In this document: positions 6,939 through 15,200 of the stretch, one piece after another
How positions within the stretch are numbered: position 1 is the first letter of the stretch
How the letters are laid out: each line of letters opens with the position of its first letter
Origin: an uncultured Alistipes sp.
Lineage (GTDB): Bacteria; Bacteroidota; Bacteroidia; Bacteroidales; Rikenellaceae
NCBI GenBank assembly: GCA_937911745.1
Contig: CALDPX010000058.1
Coordinates: 124,001-188,000, forward strand
Length of the DNA stretch: 64,000 nt
Direction: 5' to 3'
Made by a program: the position numbers and the translations under genes
The notes under the pieces: generated by a model
Databases searched by the model: none
The model's input: only the letters and a program-made list of their open reading frames with translations
What the model was told of the DNA's origin: nothing

Positions 6939-8048
6939 TTACTCGTTCTTATAGAGGTCGAGGAGTTCTTTGGCGGCGATAAACGAACTTATCTTGTCCG
7001 AGAGCACTGCCTGCTCGTATTCGGCAAGTCGCTCGGCAATCGTGGGGTTGCCATAGAAGCCCGCTTTGAGGCTCTCGTTGATACTCTCGTACATCCAATA
7101 CTTACCCTGACGGTTGCGGTTGGAGCAGAAAAAGCCGTTCTGCTTGGTGTGGCGTATGAAGTCCTCCACAGTGTTCCACACATCGCCAATACCCTTGCCC
7201 GTAAGGCTCGAACAGGTCAACACCTGGGGTGTCCACTCGCTCTCGGTGGGAGGAAAGAGTTTCAGAGCGTTGAAAATCTGCGCCCTTGCCAACTCTGCAC
7301 GGTGGCGGTTGTCGCCATCGGCTTTGGTTATGGCGACCACATCTGCCATCTCCATAATACCCCTCTTGATGCCCTGCAACTCATCGCCTGCGCCCGAAAT
7401 CTGCAAGAGCATAAAGATGTCCACCATAGAGTGTACGGCAGTTTCGCTCTGACCAACACCCACAGTCTCGATGAATACCACATCGAAGCCCGCAGCCTCA
7501 CACAGCACTATGGACTCTCGTGTTTTGCGTGCCACACCACCCAACGAGCCTGCACTCGGCGAAGGACGGATGAAGACTTTGGGGTTGTTGCAGATGGTCT
7601 CCATACGGGTTTTGTCGCCCAGAATGGAGCCACCGGTGCGCTCCGATGAGGGATCGATGGCAAGAACGGCAAGTTTGTGTCCGAGGTCGGTTACCATACC
7701 GCCCACAGCCTCAATGAAGGTCGATTTGCCCGCACCCGGTACACCCGTAATACCGATGCGCATAGATTTGCCCGAGTAGGGTAGACACCTTTCGATAATC
7801 TCCTGCGCCTGTGCGTAGTGGTCGCGGTTGTTGCTCTCTATGAGGGTTATGGCTTGCGATAGGATGGTGATGTTGCCCTCCAAGATACCTTTGACATACT
7901 CTTCGGTGGAGAGCGCACGCCTCCTCACGCGCTTGAAATAGGGATTTACGATGGGCTGACTCTCTACGCCATCGGAGACGTTGAGTGCGCTATCGCCCAT
8001 CTCTTCGCGATGATGATACTCGAAGTGGTCTATGTGGTTGGAACTCAT
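6939..8048 (-). CDS. meaB: Methylmalonyl-CoA mutase-associated GTPase MeaB (ArgK family)
   Basis: MeaB is a G3E-type GTPase that guards the adenosylcobalamin-dependent methylmalonyl-CoA mutase and gates cofactor loading. The 369 residues show Walker A GVPGAGKST near residue 104, the metal-binding segment LAIDPSSERTGGSILGDKTRM, Walker B-like VVFIETVGVGQSE, and the base-recognition ITKAD. The ATG at 8048 overlaps the stop of the upstream thioredoxin-fold gene (ATGA), so I prefer it to the more upstream in-frame start at 8105. The mutase itself is not in the window. Bacteroidales usually make propionate through this enzyme, so the partner is expected elsewhere. Confidence 0.93.
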   Translation of the reverse strand: MSSNHIDHFEYHHREEMGDSALNVSDGVESQPIVNPYFKRVRRRALSTEEYVKGILEGNITILSQAITLIESNNRDHYAQAQEIIERCLPYSGKSMRIGITGVPGAGKSTFIEAVGGMVTDLGHKLAVLAIDPSSERTGGSILGDKTRMETICNNPKVFIRPSPSAGSLGGVARKTRESIVLCEAAGFDVVFIETVGVGQSETAVHSMVDIFMLLQISGAGDELQGIKRGIMEMADVVAITKADGDNRHRAELARAQIFNALKLFPPTESEWTPQVLTCSSLTGKGIGDVWNTVEDFIRHTKQNGFFCSNRNRQGKYWMYESINESLKAGFYGNPTIAERLAEYEQAVLSDKISSFIAAKELLDLYKNE

Positions 8049-8518
8049 TTGTGTAGTAATTTCTTTATGGTCGAATCTGTTAGTGAGAGGGGATTGCCTG
8101 CCCACACAATAATACCTTTGGGGTTGATGATGACGGCATAGGGAACGTGCGACACGCCAAAGGCTCGGAATACCTTGCCGCTCTCGTCAATGGCGACATA
8201 GAAGTATTGATATTCGTGTAGCAACATTCCTGCCACCTGCTCGGCGGGCTCGCGCGTGAGCATCAGCACATCCATATCGTAACGGTAGTCGCACGCCATG
8301 GCGTTCAGGTCTTCGATGTGCTCTCGGCAGTCCACATTAGAGGAGTGGAAAAACTCGACCATCAGTGCTTTGTCGCTCTCTTCGAGTCGGTCGCTAATCC
8401 ACTCTACTTCATCAATATGGGGGGCATATGTACCCACTTCCGCTCTCTGGGCCGAGAGCGACAAGGTGTTGAGTGTGACCATACCCACCCATAGTAGTAT
8501 GAACAAAAATCTCTTCAT
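8045..8518 (-). CDS. Exported thioredoxin-fold protein lacking CXXC
   Basis: About 157 residues with a signal peptide (MKRFLFILLWVGMVTLNTLS, then LSAQ) and a thioredoxin-like domain. The core reads ALMVEFFHSSNVDCREHIED where a TlpA or redoxin protein would carry CXXC; only one Cys remains. The cis-Pro loop is VPYAVIINPKG and the last strand IIVWAGNP. It is probably secreted and structural or chaperone-like rather than a disulfide reductase (inference). The ATG at 8518 starts the signal peptide, with a -7 box five bases upstream. It overlaps meaB by four bases, so the two are cotranscribed although no functional link is known to me. Confidence 0.75.
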   Translation of the reverse strand: MKRFLFILLWVGMVTLNTLSLSAQRAEVGTYAPHIDEVEWISDRLEESDKALMVEFFHSSNVDCREHIEDLNAMACDYRYDMDVLMLTREPAEQVAGMLLHEYQYFYVAIDESGKVFRAFGVSHVPYAVIINPKGIIVWAGNPLSLTDSTIKKLLHK

Positions 8519-8523
8519 CACCA

Positions 8524-8531
8524 CAAAAATA
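8524..8531 (-). promoter_or_regulatory. -7 box for the thioredoxin-fold/meaB operon
   Basis: Minus-strand TATTTTTG five bases before the ATG at 8518. Its closeness to the start codon implies a very short leader. Confidence 0.4.
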
Positions 8532-8581
8532 CAATTCCGAACGCAAAATTCAAAATCGAGGCGGAGAAAATCGGGTGGCAA

Positions 8582-8838
8582 GTGAGGGGGCTACTCTCTT
8601 AACTTAGGGGAGCAGTCTCAAAGCGACTGAGGGGGCTGTAAAAAATCGTACTTCTCGTCGTTGGCAGAGGAGCGACCGCCCCTGTGGTCGTGGCGAGCAG
8701 GAGTCGAAATCTGAGAGGGTATATAAGAGAATAATGTTTTGTATTGGTATATGTGAGAGGGTGGTGTTATGTCAGAGGAGATGAGTTGCTGCCTATTTTG
8801 GATAAAAATCATCTTTTTTGCATTTTTTTTGGCAAAAG
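8582..8838. other. Gene-free stretch with a purine-rich imperfect repeat
   Basis: No convincing coding sequence. 8583-8640 holds GGGGGCTACTC, AACTTAGGGGAGCAG and GACTGAGGGGGCTG, resembling a short dispersed motif that recurs at 59351-59392 (CCCCCTCTAAGTTAGGG). The rest shows no structure I can name. Confidence 0.35.
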
Positions 8839-8870
8839 TTTTGGAGGTTTGATTTTTTGCTCTATCTTTG
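8839..8870 (+). promoter_or_regulatory. Promoter of tRNA-Glu
   Basis: TTTTG at 8839-8843, a 19-base spacer, then TATCTTTG at 8863-8870. The tRNA starts 20 bases further on. Both boxes match the Bacteroidota consensus. Confidence 0.6.
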
Positions 8871-8890
8871 CACCACCAAAACGGAATAAT

Positions 8891-8965
8891 GCTCGGTTCG
8901 TCTAGCTGGTCCAGGACGCAAGATTCTCATTCTTGAAATCATGGGTTCGAATCCCATACCGAGTA
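8891..8965 (+). tRNA. tRNA-Glu (CTC)
   Basis: Full cloverleaf. The acceptor GCTCGGT pairs with ACCGAGT (one G-U pair) with discriminator A. The anticodon stem CAAGA/TCTTG encloses loop TTCTCAT, giving anticodon CTC. The T-arm ATGGGTTCGAATCCCAT is perfect. CCA is not encoded. It is followed at once by a terminator, so it is transcribed alone. Confidence 0.95.
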
Positions 8966-8974
8966 CAACGACGA

Positions 8975-9010
8975 AATAGACCTCTGCACTCGCAGAGGTC
9001 TATTTTTTTT
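8975..9010 (+). terminator. Terminator of tRNA-Glu
   Basis: AATAGACCTCTGC (8975-8987) pairs perfectly with GCAGAGGTCTATT (8992-9004) around a four-base loop and is followed by a T-run. Confidence 0.85.
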
Positions 9011-9032
9011 GTTCCTCAGCGAGCGAATTTTA

Positions 9033-9101
9033 GGCGCACAAGAAAACCACCTTTGCAGTTTGCTCTTCGTAAATGAGGCATCAGAGTGATGCTTTTGTGC
9101 C
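9033..9101 (-). repeat. Hairpin repeat copy R4 (degenerate)
   Basis: Outer arms GGCGCACAAG and CTTTTGTGCC bound the element. It carries the conserved apex (minus strand CTCATTTACGAAGAGCAAAC). The AACCACCTT half of the lower stem is present but its partner has been replaced by the palindrome GCATCAGAGTGATGC, so the stem cannot close as in R5. Confidence 0.55.
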
Positions 9102-9190
9102 GAGATTTCTTAGGAGCCCAAAAATGATTTTTGCGGAGGGATTATTGTGCCAAACAAGACGTGAAAGTGCATATAAGCGAGTGCATTTTA

Positions 9191-9260
9191 GGCGCACAAG
9201 AAAACCACCTTCGCAGTTTACTCTTCGTAAATGAGAAGGTGGTTTATCGCAGTGCAACGC
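9191..9260 (-). repeat. Hairpin repeat copy R5
   Basis: AAACCACCTT (9202-9211) pairs perfectly with AAGGTGGTTT (9236-9245). The apical TTTAC (9217-9221) pairs with GTAAA (9227-9231). The apex on the minus strand reads CTCATTTACGAAGAGTAAAC, nearly identical to R2 on the plus strand, while the lower stem has a different sequence. It lies 25-90 bases past the trxA stop. Confidence 0.7.
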
Positions 9261-9284
9261 CAAAGGCGCCGCTTAGATGCGCTT

Positions 9285-9599
9285 TTACAAGTTTTTCTCG
9301 ATTTTAGCACGCAAATCACCCTCCGAGCAAGCACCAACCTGCTTGTCTACGAGTTCGCCATTCTTAACGAATACGATGGTGGGGATGTTGCGAACCGAGA
9401 ATTTAACGGGAACGTCGTTCGACTCGTCTACGTTGCATTTGCCAATGTTGGCTTTGCCCTCGAACTCCTCGGCGAGTTTCTCTACGATGGGACCAATCAT
9501 ACGGCAAGGACCGCACCACTCTGCCCAAAAATCAATTACCAAAAGTTTGCTGTCGGCTGCCAACTCAGCGTAGTTGGCGTCATTAATTACAAGTGCCAT
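9285..9599 (-). CDS. trxA: Thioredoxin
   Basis: Cytoplasmic disulfide reductase of 104 residues. The active site WCGPC is at residues 28-32 (FWAEWCGPCRM), with the cis-Pro segment RNIPTIVFVKNGE near residue 70. Length and motifs match classical thioredoxin 1. It starts with ATG at 9599, 52 bases after dnaE ends on the same strand, so the two could share a transcript. No -7 box is obvious in the short gap. Confidence 0.96.
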   Translation of the reverse strand: MALVINDANYAELAADSKLLVIDFWAEWCGPCRMIGPIVEKLAEEFEGKANIGKCNVDESNDVPVKFSVRNIPTIVFVKNGELVDKQVGACSEGDLRAKIEKNL

Positions 9600-9651
9600 A
9601 ATTTTTTGTGTGTTTTAATTAGTTAGTGTATAAGTTTTTAGTTGTTCGTTG

Positions 9652-12600
9652 TCAACTTATCAATTTGAATGCCAAGGCATTATCCGTAAAGAAGTCGAGC
9701 ATCTCCTGCGTAATGCCCACTTTGAGTTTCTTGGGATAGAAGTTTACTGCTACGCCACTTTTTGAGTCGCACACTCTAAGTATCAGTTTGGTCTTGCCTT
9801 TCGACTTTTTGAAACGAGTGGTTAGTTCCTGTCTTAACTCTGGCGTTAAATCTTCTACAAATACATTCAGGTTCAGTTCTTTGATAACCTCATCGCCCAA
9901 ATCTTGCAATTGCGTAATTTGGTTAATCTTTGCCTCCAACTCCTCCTGATTGTAGGGTTTGGGGCGCACCGAGCCCTTAATCATAAGATAGTAGCCCTTG
10001 AAGAGGAATGGACGGAACTGCTCGTAGTCCTTACCAAAGAGAGCAAATTCGTGTTCGCCCGAGTAGTCTTCGAGTTTGAACTTACCAAAGGGGCGACCCG
10101 TAGAGGTCATAAGATTCTGCACATCGGTTACCATACCACCTGCAACAAAATCCCTCTGCCCAACGTCGGCAATGTTGGAGAACTTCGTGAGGGGCGTGTT
10201 GCAAACGTAGCGTATGATTACCGAGTACTCGTCCAGAGGGTGGGAAGAGAGGTACATACCTGTCATCTCTTTCTCTCGGTTGAGTGTTTCGAGTCTGGTC
10301 CACTCGGGCAGAGGAGGTAGTAGGGGTTTTTGAAGCGTCACATCTACCATACCACCAAAAAGACTCTGCTGGGCGTTGTTTTGGTCTTGCTGGAATTTTT
10401 GACCATAGCGCACAACCTGCTCCAAGAAGGTTACATCGGACTCCTTCTGTACCACGAAGAGTTTGCTACGATGAAAGCCCAATATGGAGTCGAAAGCACC
10501 GGCAAGTGCCATATTCTCAATGGCTTTTTTGTTTACGGTAGTGAGGTCTACCCTCTCTACGAAGTCGTATATATCCTTGAAATCGCCACCGCGCTCACGC
10601 TCGGCAACAAGTTCCTTTACTGCACCCTCGCCAACGCCCTTGATACCTGCCATACCGAAGCGAATGTTACCCTCCTTGTCTGCCGAAAAGGTGTGAACAC
10701 TCTTATTGACATCCGGACCGAGCACCTTGATTTTCATCTTGCGTGCCTCGTCCATAAAGTTTGTCAGCTTATCCATATTCGCTAAGTTTCGGCTCAGCAG
10801 TGCCGCCATAAACTCTGCGGGATAGTGGGCTTTGAGATAGGCGGTCTGGTAGGCAACGTAGGCGTAGCAAGTGGCGTGCGACTTGTTGAAAGCATAGGAT
10901 GCAAAAGCCTCCCACTCGCTCCAAATTTTTTCGAGTGTGGGGACATCGTGTCCCTTCGCTGCCGCACCATCAATGAACTTGGGTTTCATCTTATCCAGCA
11001 CCTCGCGCTGTTTCTTACCCATCGCCTTGCGGAGTGTATCTGCCTCGCCACCCGTAAAGCCTGCCAAGAGTTGCGAGAGCAACATCACCTGCTCCTGATA
11101 GACCGTAATACCATAGGTGTCGTAGAGGTACTTCTCCATCTCGGGGAAGTCGTATGTAATCTGCTCCTTACCCTGCTTGCGGGCAATGAAGTTGGGAATC
11201 TTCTCCATAGGACCCGGGCGATAGAGAGCATTCATCGCAATGAGATCCTCGAAACGTGTAGGTTTGAGAGCCCTAAGGTGTTTTTTCATACCGGGCGACT
11301 CAAATTGGAACACACCTGTGGTGTCGCCGTGCGAAAAGAGCGCGTAGGTCTTCTTGTCGTCCAGCGGTATGGCATCTATATCAATAACCTTGCCCGTTGT
11401 GCGCTTGACATTTTCCAGAGCATCTTTGATGATGGAGAGGGTTTTCAGTCCCAAGAAGTCCATCTTGATAAGTCCCACGCTCTCCACAAACTTACCCTCG
11501 AACTGCACCACGTTAAGGTCTGCATCCTTAGCCGTTGCGATGGGGGCGTACTTTTCGAGGTCGTCTTTGCCGATAATCACACCGCAGGCGTGGACACCCG
11601 TCTGACGCACCGAGCCCTCCAACTTTTCGGCATAGCGCAGAGTGTTCTGTATAAGGGGATTGTCGCTATTCTTCTCCGCTGCAAAGTCACTCTGTGTTTC
11701 GTAGAGCCACTCGAAGGGAGTCTGTTTCTTACCGTTCTCAATCTTGTCGGGAATGAGTTTCGTAAGCCTATCGCTCTCGGGCAGGGGCAACTTCTGCACC
11801 CTCGCAACATCCTTGATTGCCATCTTGGGAGCCATTGTTCCGAAGGTAACAATCTGAGCCACACGCTTCCTGCCATACTTCTCAATCACATAGTTAAGCA
11901 CATCTGCCCTGCCGTCCTCATCGAAGTCCACGTCCACATCGGGGAGCGATATACGGTCGGGGTTGAGGAAACGCTCAAACAGTAGATCGTACTTTATGGG
12001 GTCTATATTTGTGATTTTCAGACAGTATGCCACCACCGAGCCCGCTGCCGAGCCTCGACCGGGACCTACCGATACACCCAACTCGCGGGCAGCACGGATG
12101 TAGTCCCATACGATGAGGAAGTAGCCGGGGAAGCCCATATTCTCAATTACAGACAACTCGTAGGCGATACGTTTCTCCAACTCCTCGCCGAGCGTCTTGC
12201 CATACCTTAGGTGTGCGCCCTCATAGACAAGGTGTGTGAGGTATTGGAACTGTTTGGCAACCGTAAGTCTCTCCCTTACTTCGGGGTGCTCCTCGGCATA
12301 TTTATAGATGCTGTCCGCAGCGGCAATAGCCTCCTTCTCTGCCTCGTCTTTGGTCTTTTTAAGGATGCTCTCTTTGAGTTTTGATTCATCAATCGCAAGC
12401 GACTCGGGTACCTCAAAGTTAGGCATCAAAGGGTCGTGATTGAGGTTGTATTTCTCCACCTTCTCGGCAATCTCCACCGTTGTGGCAAGAGCCTCGGGAT
12501 AGTCAGCGAAGAGTTCTGCCATCTCCTCGGGACTCTTGAAGTACTCCTCGCCCGTATAGCGCATACGGGTGGGGTCATCGAGATCTTTGCCCGTATTGAG

Positions 12601-13293
12601 GCAGATGAGGTGGTCGTGCGCCATAGCATCGTCCGCATCGGTAAAGTGCACATCATTGGTACAGATGTACTTCACGCCGTGCTTCTTCGCCAACTCCACA
12701 AGCAGAGGATTAACCCTATCCTGCGCCTCTATGACATCGTGGGGACGTGTGGGGTCCTTGGGGTTGTGACGCTGCAACTCCAAGTAGTAGTCCTCGCCAA
12801 AGATACCCTTATACCACTCTATTATCCTCTCCGCCTCGGTGGTGTTGCCCGACAACAGAGCCTTGGGCACCTCGCCGGCGATACACGCCGAGCAGCAGAT
12901 GATACCCTCGCTGAGTTCTTCCAAAATTTTGTGGTCAATACGGGGTCTGCCATAATAGGAGCCTTCGGTAAAGCCTATGGAGATGAGTTTTATGAGATTG
13001 TGATAGCCCGTAGCGTTCTTCGCAAGGAGTATAAGGTGGAACCTACGCTCTGTCTCTTTGCTCTTTTGATGACGATCGGCAACGATGTAAGCCTCGCAAC
13101 CTATGATGGGTTTAATGCCCGCTTTGGTTGCCGCATCGTAGAACTCTTTGGCTCCGTACATATTGCCGTGGTCGGTAATCGCCACCGCCTCCATACCGTA
13201 CTCCTTGGTGCGTGCAACAATCGAGGGGATAGATGCCGCGCCATCGAGGATGGAATATTGCGTATGTACGTGAAGATGAACAAATTGAGCCAT
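9652..13293 (-). CDS. dnaE: DNA polymerase III alpha subunit
   Basis: Replicative polymerase of 1213 residues. The N-terminal PHP domain is seen as FVHLHVHTQYSILDG and AVAITDHGNMYGA (residues 5-50). The C-family palm holds GPGRGSAAGSVVAYCL near residue 410 and the catalytic LPDVDVDFDEDGR near residue 450. Fingers and tandem helix-hairpin-helix segments follow (KPKFIDGAAAKGHD; MAGIKGVGEGAVKELV), then an OB domain with DFVAGGMVTDVQNL near residue 1040. It is a DnaE1-type polymerase, not PolC. The ATG at 13293 lies 28 bases past a -7 box. trxA follows on the same strand. Confidence 0.97.
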   Translation of the reverse strand: MAQFVHLHVHTQYSILDGAASIPSIVARTKEYGMEAVAITDHGNMYGAKEFYDAATKAGIKPIIGCEAYIVADRHQKSKETERRFHLILLAKNATGYHNLIKLISIGFTEGSYYGRPRIDHKILEELSEGIICCSACIAGEVPKALLSGNTTEAERIIEWYKGIFGEDYYLELQRHNPKDPTRPHDVIEAQDRVNPLLVELAKKHGVKYICTNDVHFTDADDAMAHDHLICLNTGKDLDDPTRMRYTGEEYFKSPEEMAELFADYPEALATTVEIAEKVEKYNLNHDPLMPNFEVPESLAIDESKLKESILKKTKDEAEKEAIAAADSIYKYAEEHPEVRERLTVAKQFQYLTHLVYEGAHLRYGKTLGEELEKRIAYELSVIENMGFPGYFLIVWDYIRAARELGVSVGPGRGSAAGSVVAYCLKITNIDPIKYDLLFERFLNPDRISLPDVDVDFDEDGRADVLNYVIEKYGRKRVAQIVTFGTMAPKMAIKDVARVQKLPLPESDRLTKLIPDKIENGKKQTPFEWLYETQSDFAAEKNSDNPLIQNTLRYAEKLEGSVRQTGVHACGVIIGKDDLEKYAPIATAKDADLNVVQFEGKFVESVGLIKMDFLGLKTLSIIKDALENVKRTTGKVIDIDAIPLDDKKTYALFSHGDTTGVFQFESPGMKKHLRALKPTRFEDLIAMNALYRPGPMEKIPNFIARKQGKEQITYDFPEMEKYLYDTYGITVYQEQVMLLSQLLAGFTGGEADTLRKAMGKKQREVLDKMKPKFIDGAAAKGHDVPTLEKIWSEWEAFASYAFNKSHATCYAYVAYQTAYLKAHYPAEFMAALLSRNLANMDKLTNFMDEARKMKIKVLGPDVNKSVHTFSADKEGNIRFGMAGIKGVGEGAVKELVAERERGGDFKDIYDFVERVDLTTVNKKAIENMALAGAFDSILGFHRSKLFVVQKESDVTFLEQVVRYGQKFQQDQNNAQQSLFGGMVDVTLQKPLLPPLPEWTRLETLNREKEMTGMYLSSHPLDEYSVIIRYVCNTPLTKFSNIADVGQRDFVAGGMVTDVQNLMTSTGRPFGKFKLEDYSGEHEFALFGKDYEQFRPFLFKGYYLMIKGSVRPKPYNQEELEAKINQITQLQDLGDEVIKELNLNVFVEDLTPELRQELTTRFKKSKGKTKLILRVCDSKSGVAVNFYPKKLKVGITQEMLDFFTDNALAFKLIS

Positions 13294-13321
13294 ATCAAAG
13301 CATTTTAGGTCATACTATATG

Positions 13322-13329
13322 CAAAGATA
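13322..13329 (-). promoter_or_regulatory. -7 box for dnaE
   Basis: Minus-strand TATCTTTG 28 bases before the dnaE ATG. The 7-bp repeat tract at 13340-13371 occupies the -33 region. Confidence 0.45.
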
Positions 13330-13339
13330 TGTAATAAAA

Positions 13340-13371
13340 TTGAGAATTGAGAATTGAAAATTGAAAGTTAA
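13340..13371. repeat. 7-bp-period tract between dnaE and aroE
   Basis: Heptamers TTGAGAA, TTGAGAA, TTGAAAA, TTGAAAG follow one another. Similar tracts with the same period lie at 15013, 19311, 33447 and 59318. Confidence 0.55.
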
Positions 13372-13399
13372 TGATTTTTTTCATCAACTCTCCTGAAAG

Positions 13400-14146
13400 T
13401 TACCCACGAGATAACCTCGACCAGATTCTGTAAGATGCCTCCGCTTGTAAAACAAACATCCGCTGCCCATTGCAGATGCGGGTGCACTGCTTTTGTCCCT
13501 GGCGAAGAAACTCGCTTGTTGCGGGGTTGTAGATGAGGTCGAAGAGCAGATGGTCGGGAGTTAGAAGTTCGTATGGCAACGGAGGACACTCCTCCACTGC
13601 GGGAGCCATACCGAGTGGTGTGGCGTTTATGATGAGCTTATGCTCGGCAATAATCTCGGGAGTCAGCCCCTCATACGAGATGTCGCCCCTGCCGCTGTGC
13701 GACACCCTAAGGTGGTCTATACCTCGGTCGGCAAGAGCTACACACACAGCCTTGGATGCTCCACCCGTACCGAGCACCAGAGCCTTCATCCTCTCGTCAC
13801 CCAGCACCTCACCGAGAGCCATCGCAAAGCCCTCATAGTCGGTATTATAGCCCACCAACGAGCCATCCTCCTCCACCTTTACGCAGTTTACGGCTCCGAT
13901 GCGCAGAGCCTCCTCGGAGAGGCGTGCCAGATGGGGCAAGATTTGCTCTTTGTAGGGGTGTGTGACATTGAAACCCCTGAGGTTGGGGTTTTGGGCGAGC
14001 AATGCAGGGAGTTCCTCGATGCTTTCTAACTCCATTTTGCGATATTCGCGCACATCGAGTTCGCCCGCCGAGGCGAATTTGCGAGTGAAGTATTCTGCCG
14101 ATAGCGAGTGAGCCAGGGGCTTGCCTATGACGCCATAGAGTTCCAT
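13400..14146 (-). CDS. aroE: Shikimate dehydrogenase
   Basis: Reduces 3-dehydroshikimate to shikimate with NADPH in aromatic amino acid synthesis. The 248 residues are slightly short for the family (about 270). Motifs: YGVIGKPLAHSLSAEYF at residues 4-20 for substrate binding, GFNVTHPYKEQI with catalytic K66, VKVEEDGSLVGYNTDYEG carrying the conserved NTD near residue 100, and the NADP loop LGTGGASKAV near residue 125. It starts six bases after the DedA-like gene on the same strand, so they form an operon. Confidence 0.95.
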   Translation of the reverse strand: MELYGVIGKPLAHSLSAEYFTRKFASAGELDVREYRKMELESIEELPALLAQNPNLRGFNVTHPYKEQILPHLARLSEEALRIGAVNCVKVEEDGSLVGYNTDYEGFAMALGEVLGDERMKALVLGTGGASKAVCVALADRGIDHLRVSHSGRGDISYEGLTPEIIAEHKLIINATPLGMAPAVEECPPLPYELLTPDHLLFDLIYNPATSEFLRQGQKQCTRICNGQRMFVLQAEASYRIWSRLSRG

Positions 14147-14152
14147 TTTGTT

Positions 14153-14782
14153 TTAGAGAACGTACTTAATGAGTACAAAGCCGCCTATGAGCAGCACCGT
14201 AAATGCCAAGGCGCAGAGGTTGAAGTACTTGTCTATGAATTTCTTGATGGGTGCGCCAAACTTCCAAATGAGCGATGCCACGAGGAAGAACCTCATACCG
14301 CGCGAAATGATGCTCGCCAAAATAAAGATGGCGAAGTCGCCCATGCCAAGGCAGACGCCTGCCGAGATGGTGATGAGTTTGTAGGGCAGAGGTGTGAAGC
14401 CTGCCGTAAAGACGAGCCAGAAGTTCCACTCGGCATAGAGGTTAGCGACATTGTTAAACGCCTCCTCGGAGAAAATTGAGGGTATGAACCAACTATCCAC
14501 CAACTCCCACGCAAAGGCTCCCAATCCGAAACCGATAATTGCGCCAAACACAGAGCCTGCGGTGCAGAGGAGCGCGTATTTGAACGACTTACGGGGCATA
14601 CCGATGCAGAGTGCCATCAGCAACACGTCGGGAGGTACGGGGAAGAAGATACTCTCGCACATTGCGAAGATGAAGAGCGCAAGACTCCCCCATGGGCTTT
14701 CAGCCCACGAGAGCATCCAATTATAGAGTCGGCGTACGATGCCGGGTTTTTTCTCTTGTGTGGTTGTTTGAACTTCGCTCAT
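14153..14782 (-). CDS. YqaA/DedA-like membrane protein (SNARE-associated fold)
   Basis: About 209 residues with roughly five membrane segments: WGSLALFIFAMCESIFFPVP, ALLCTAGSVFGAIIGFGLGA, FWLVFTAGFTPLPYKLITIS, FAIFILASIISRGMRFFLVA, and a C-terminal segment with VLLIGGFVLI. The FPVPPDVLLM and AGFTPLPYK loops are typical of the VTT/DedA superfamily, proposed to handle lipid carriers across the membrane. The real substrate is unknown. I chose the ATG at 14782 because a TATCTTTG box (14812-14819) would place transcription start beside the other ATG at 14803. The first gene of an operon with aroE. Confidence 0.82.
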   Translation of the reverse strand: MSEVQTTTQEKKPGIVRRLYNWMLSWAESPWGSLALFIFAMCESIFFPVPPDVLLMALCIGMPRKSFKYALLCTAGSVFGAIIGFGLGAFAWELVDSWFIPSIFSEEAFNNVANLYAEWNFWLVFTAGFTPLPYKLITISAGVCLGMGDFAIFILASIISRGMRFFLVASLIWKFGAPIKKFIDKYFNLCALAFTVLLIGGFVLIKYVL

Positions 14783-14811
14783 AATCCGATTTGTTTCTTG
14801 CATCAACGTCG

Positions 14812-14819
14812 CAAAGATA
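14812..14819 (-). promoter_or_regulatory. -7 box for the YqaA-like/aroE operon
   Basis: Minus-strand TATCTTTG 29 bases before the preferred ATG (14782) and eight bases before the alternative ATG (14803). Confidence 0.45.
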
Positions 14820-14884
14820 ATTTTGATTATATTTTTTTCAAAGAAAAGAGCACAAAAAAGGCAGTCCATTTCTGAACTGCCTCG

Positions 14885-14966
14885 TGCCCAGGACAGGAAT
14901 CGAACCTGCACGCCTTGCGGCACACGCACCTGAAACGTGCGCGTCTACCTATTCCGCCACCTGGGC
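14885..14966 (-). tRNA. tRNA-Leu (CAG)
   Basis: An 82-nt class II tRNA. The acceptor GCCCAGG pairs with CCTGGGC with discriminator A. The anticodon stem CACGT/GCGTG encloses loop TTCAGGT, so the anticodon is CAG. A long variable arm (TGCCGCAAGGCG) and T-arm GCAGGTTCGATTCCTGT follow. CCA is not encoded. Confidence 0.95.
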
Positions 14967-14998
14967 ATCCGCGCCGACCTATTGGTCGAAATAGCACG

Positions 14999-15006
14999 CA
15001 AAGATA
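14999..15006 (-). promoter_or_regulatory. -7 box for tRNA-Leu
   Basis: Minus-strand TATCTTTG 32 bases before the tRNA 5' end. Confidence 0.4.
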
Positions 15007-15012
15007 CAAAGA

Positions 15013-15049
15013 AAATTGAGAATAGAAAATTGAGAATAGAAATTTTTGA
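15013..15049. repeat. 7-bp-period tract upstream of tRNA-Leu
   Basis: Alternating heptamers TTGAGAA and TAGAAAA, with the same period as the tracts at 13340 and 33447. It occupies the -33 region of the tRNA-Leu promoter. Confidence 0.5.
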
Positions 15050-15134
15050 GAAAAAACAAAATTATTCTTTGGAATAGACTATCGTTATCCGTAGCGGTTG
15101 TTGTTGGTAGTTGCCATCTCTCTTATTCTCACCA

Positions 15135-15170
15135 ACAAAACCCCCACGTCACAGCACTGTGACGTGGGGG
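15135..15170 (-). terminator. Terminator after the 746-residue lipoprotein gene
   Basis: CCCCCACGTCACAG (15141-15154) and CTGTGACGTGGGGG (15157-15170) form a perfect 14-base stem with a two-base spacer. The minus strand continues with TTTTGTTGG. Confidence 0.8.
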
Positions 15171-15200
15171 TTCGCACCTAAATTTATTTAACCACTCTTT

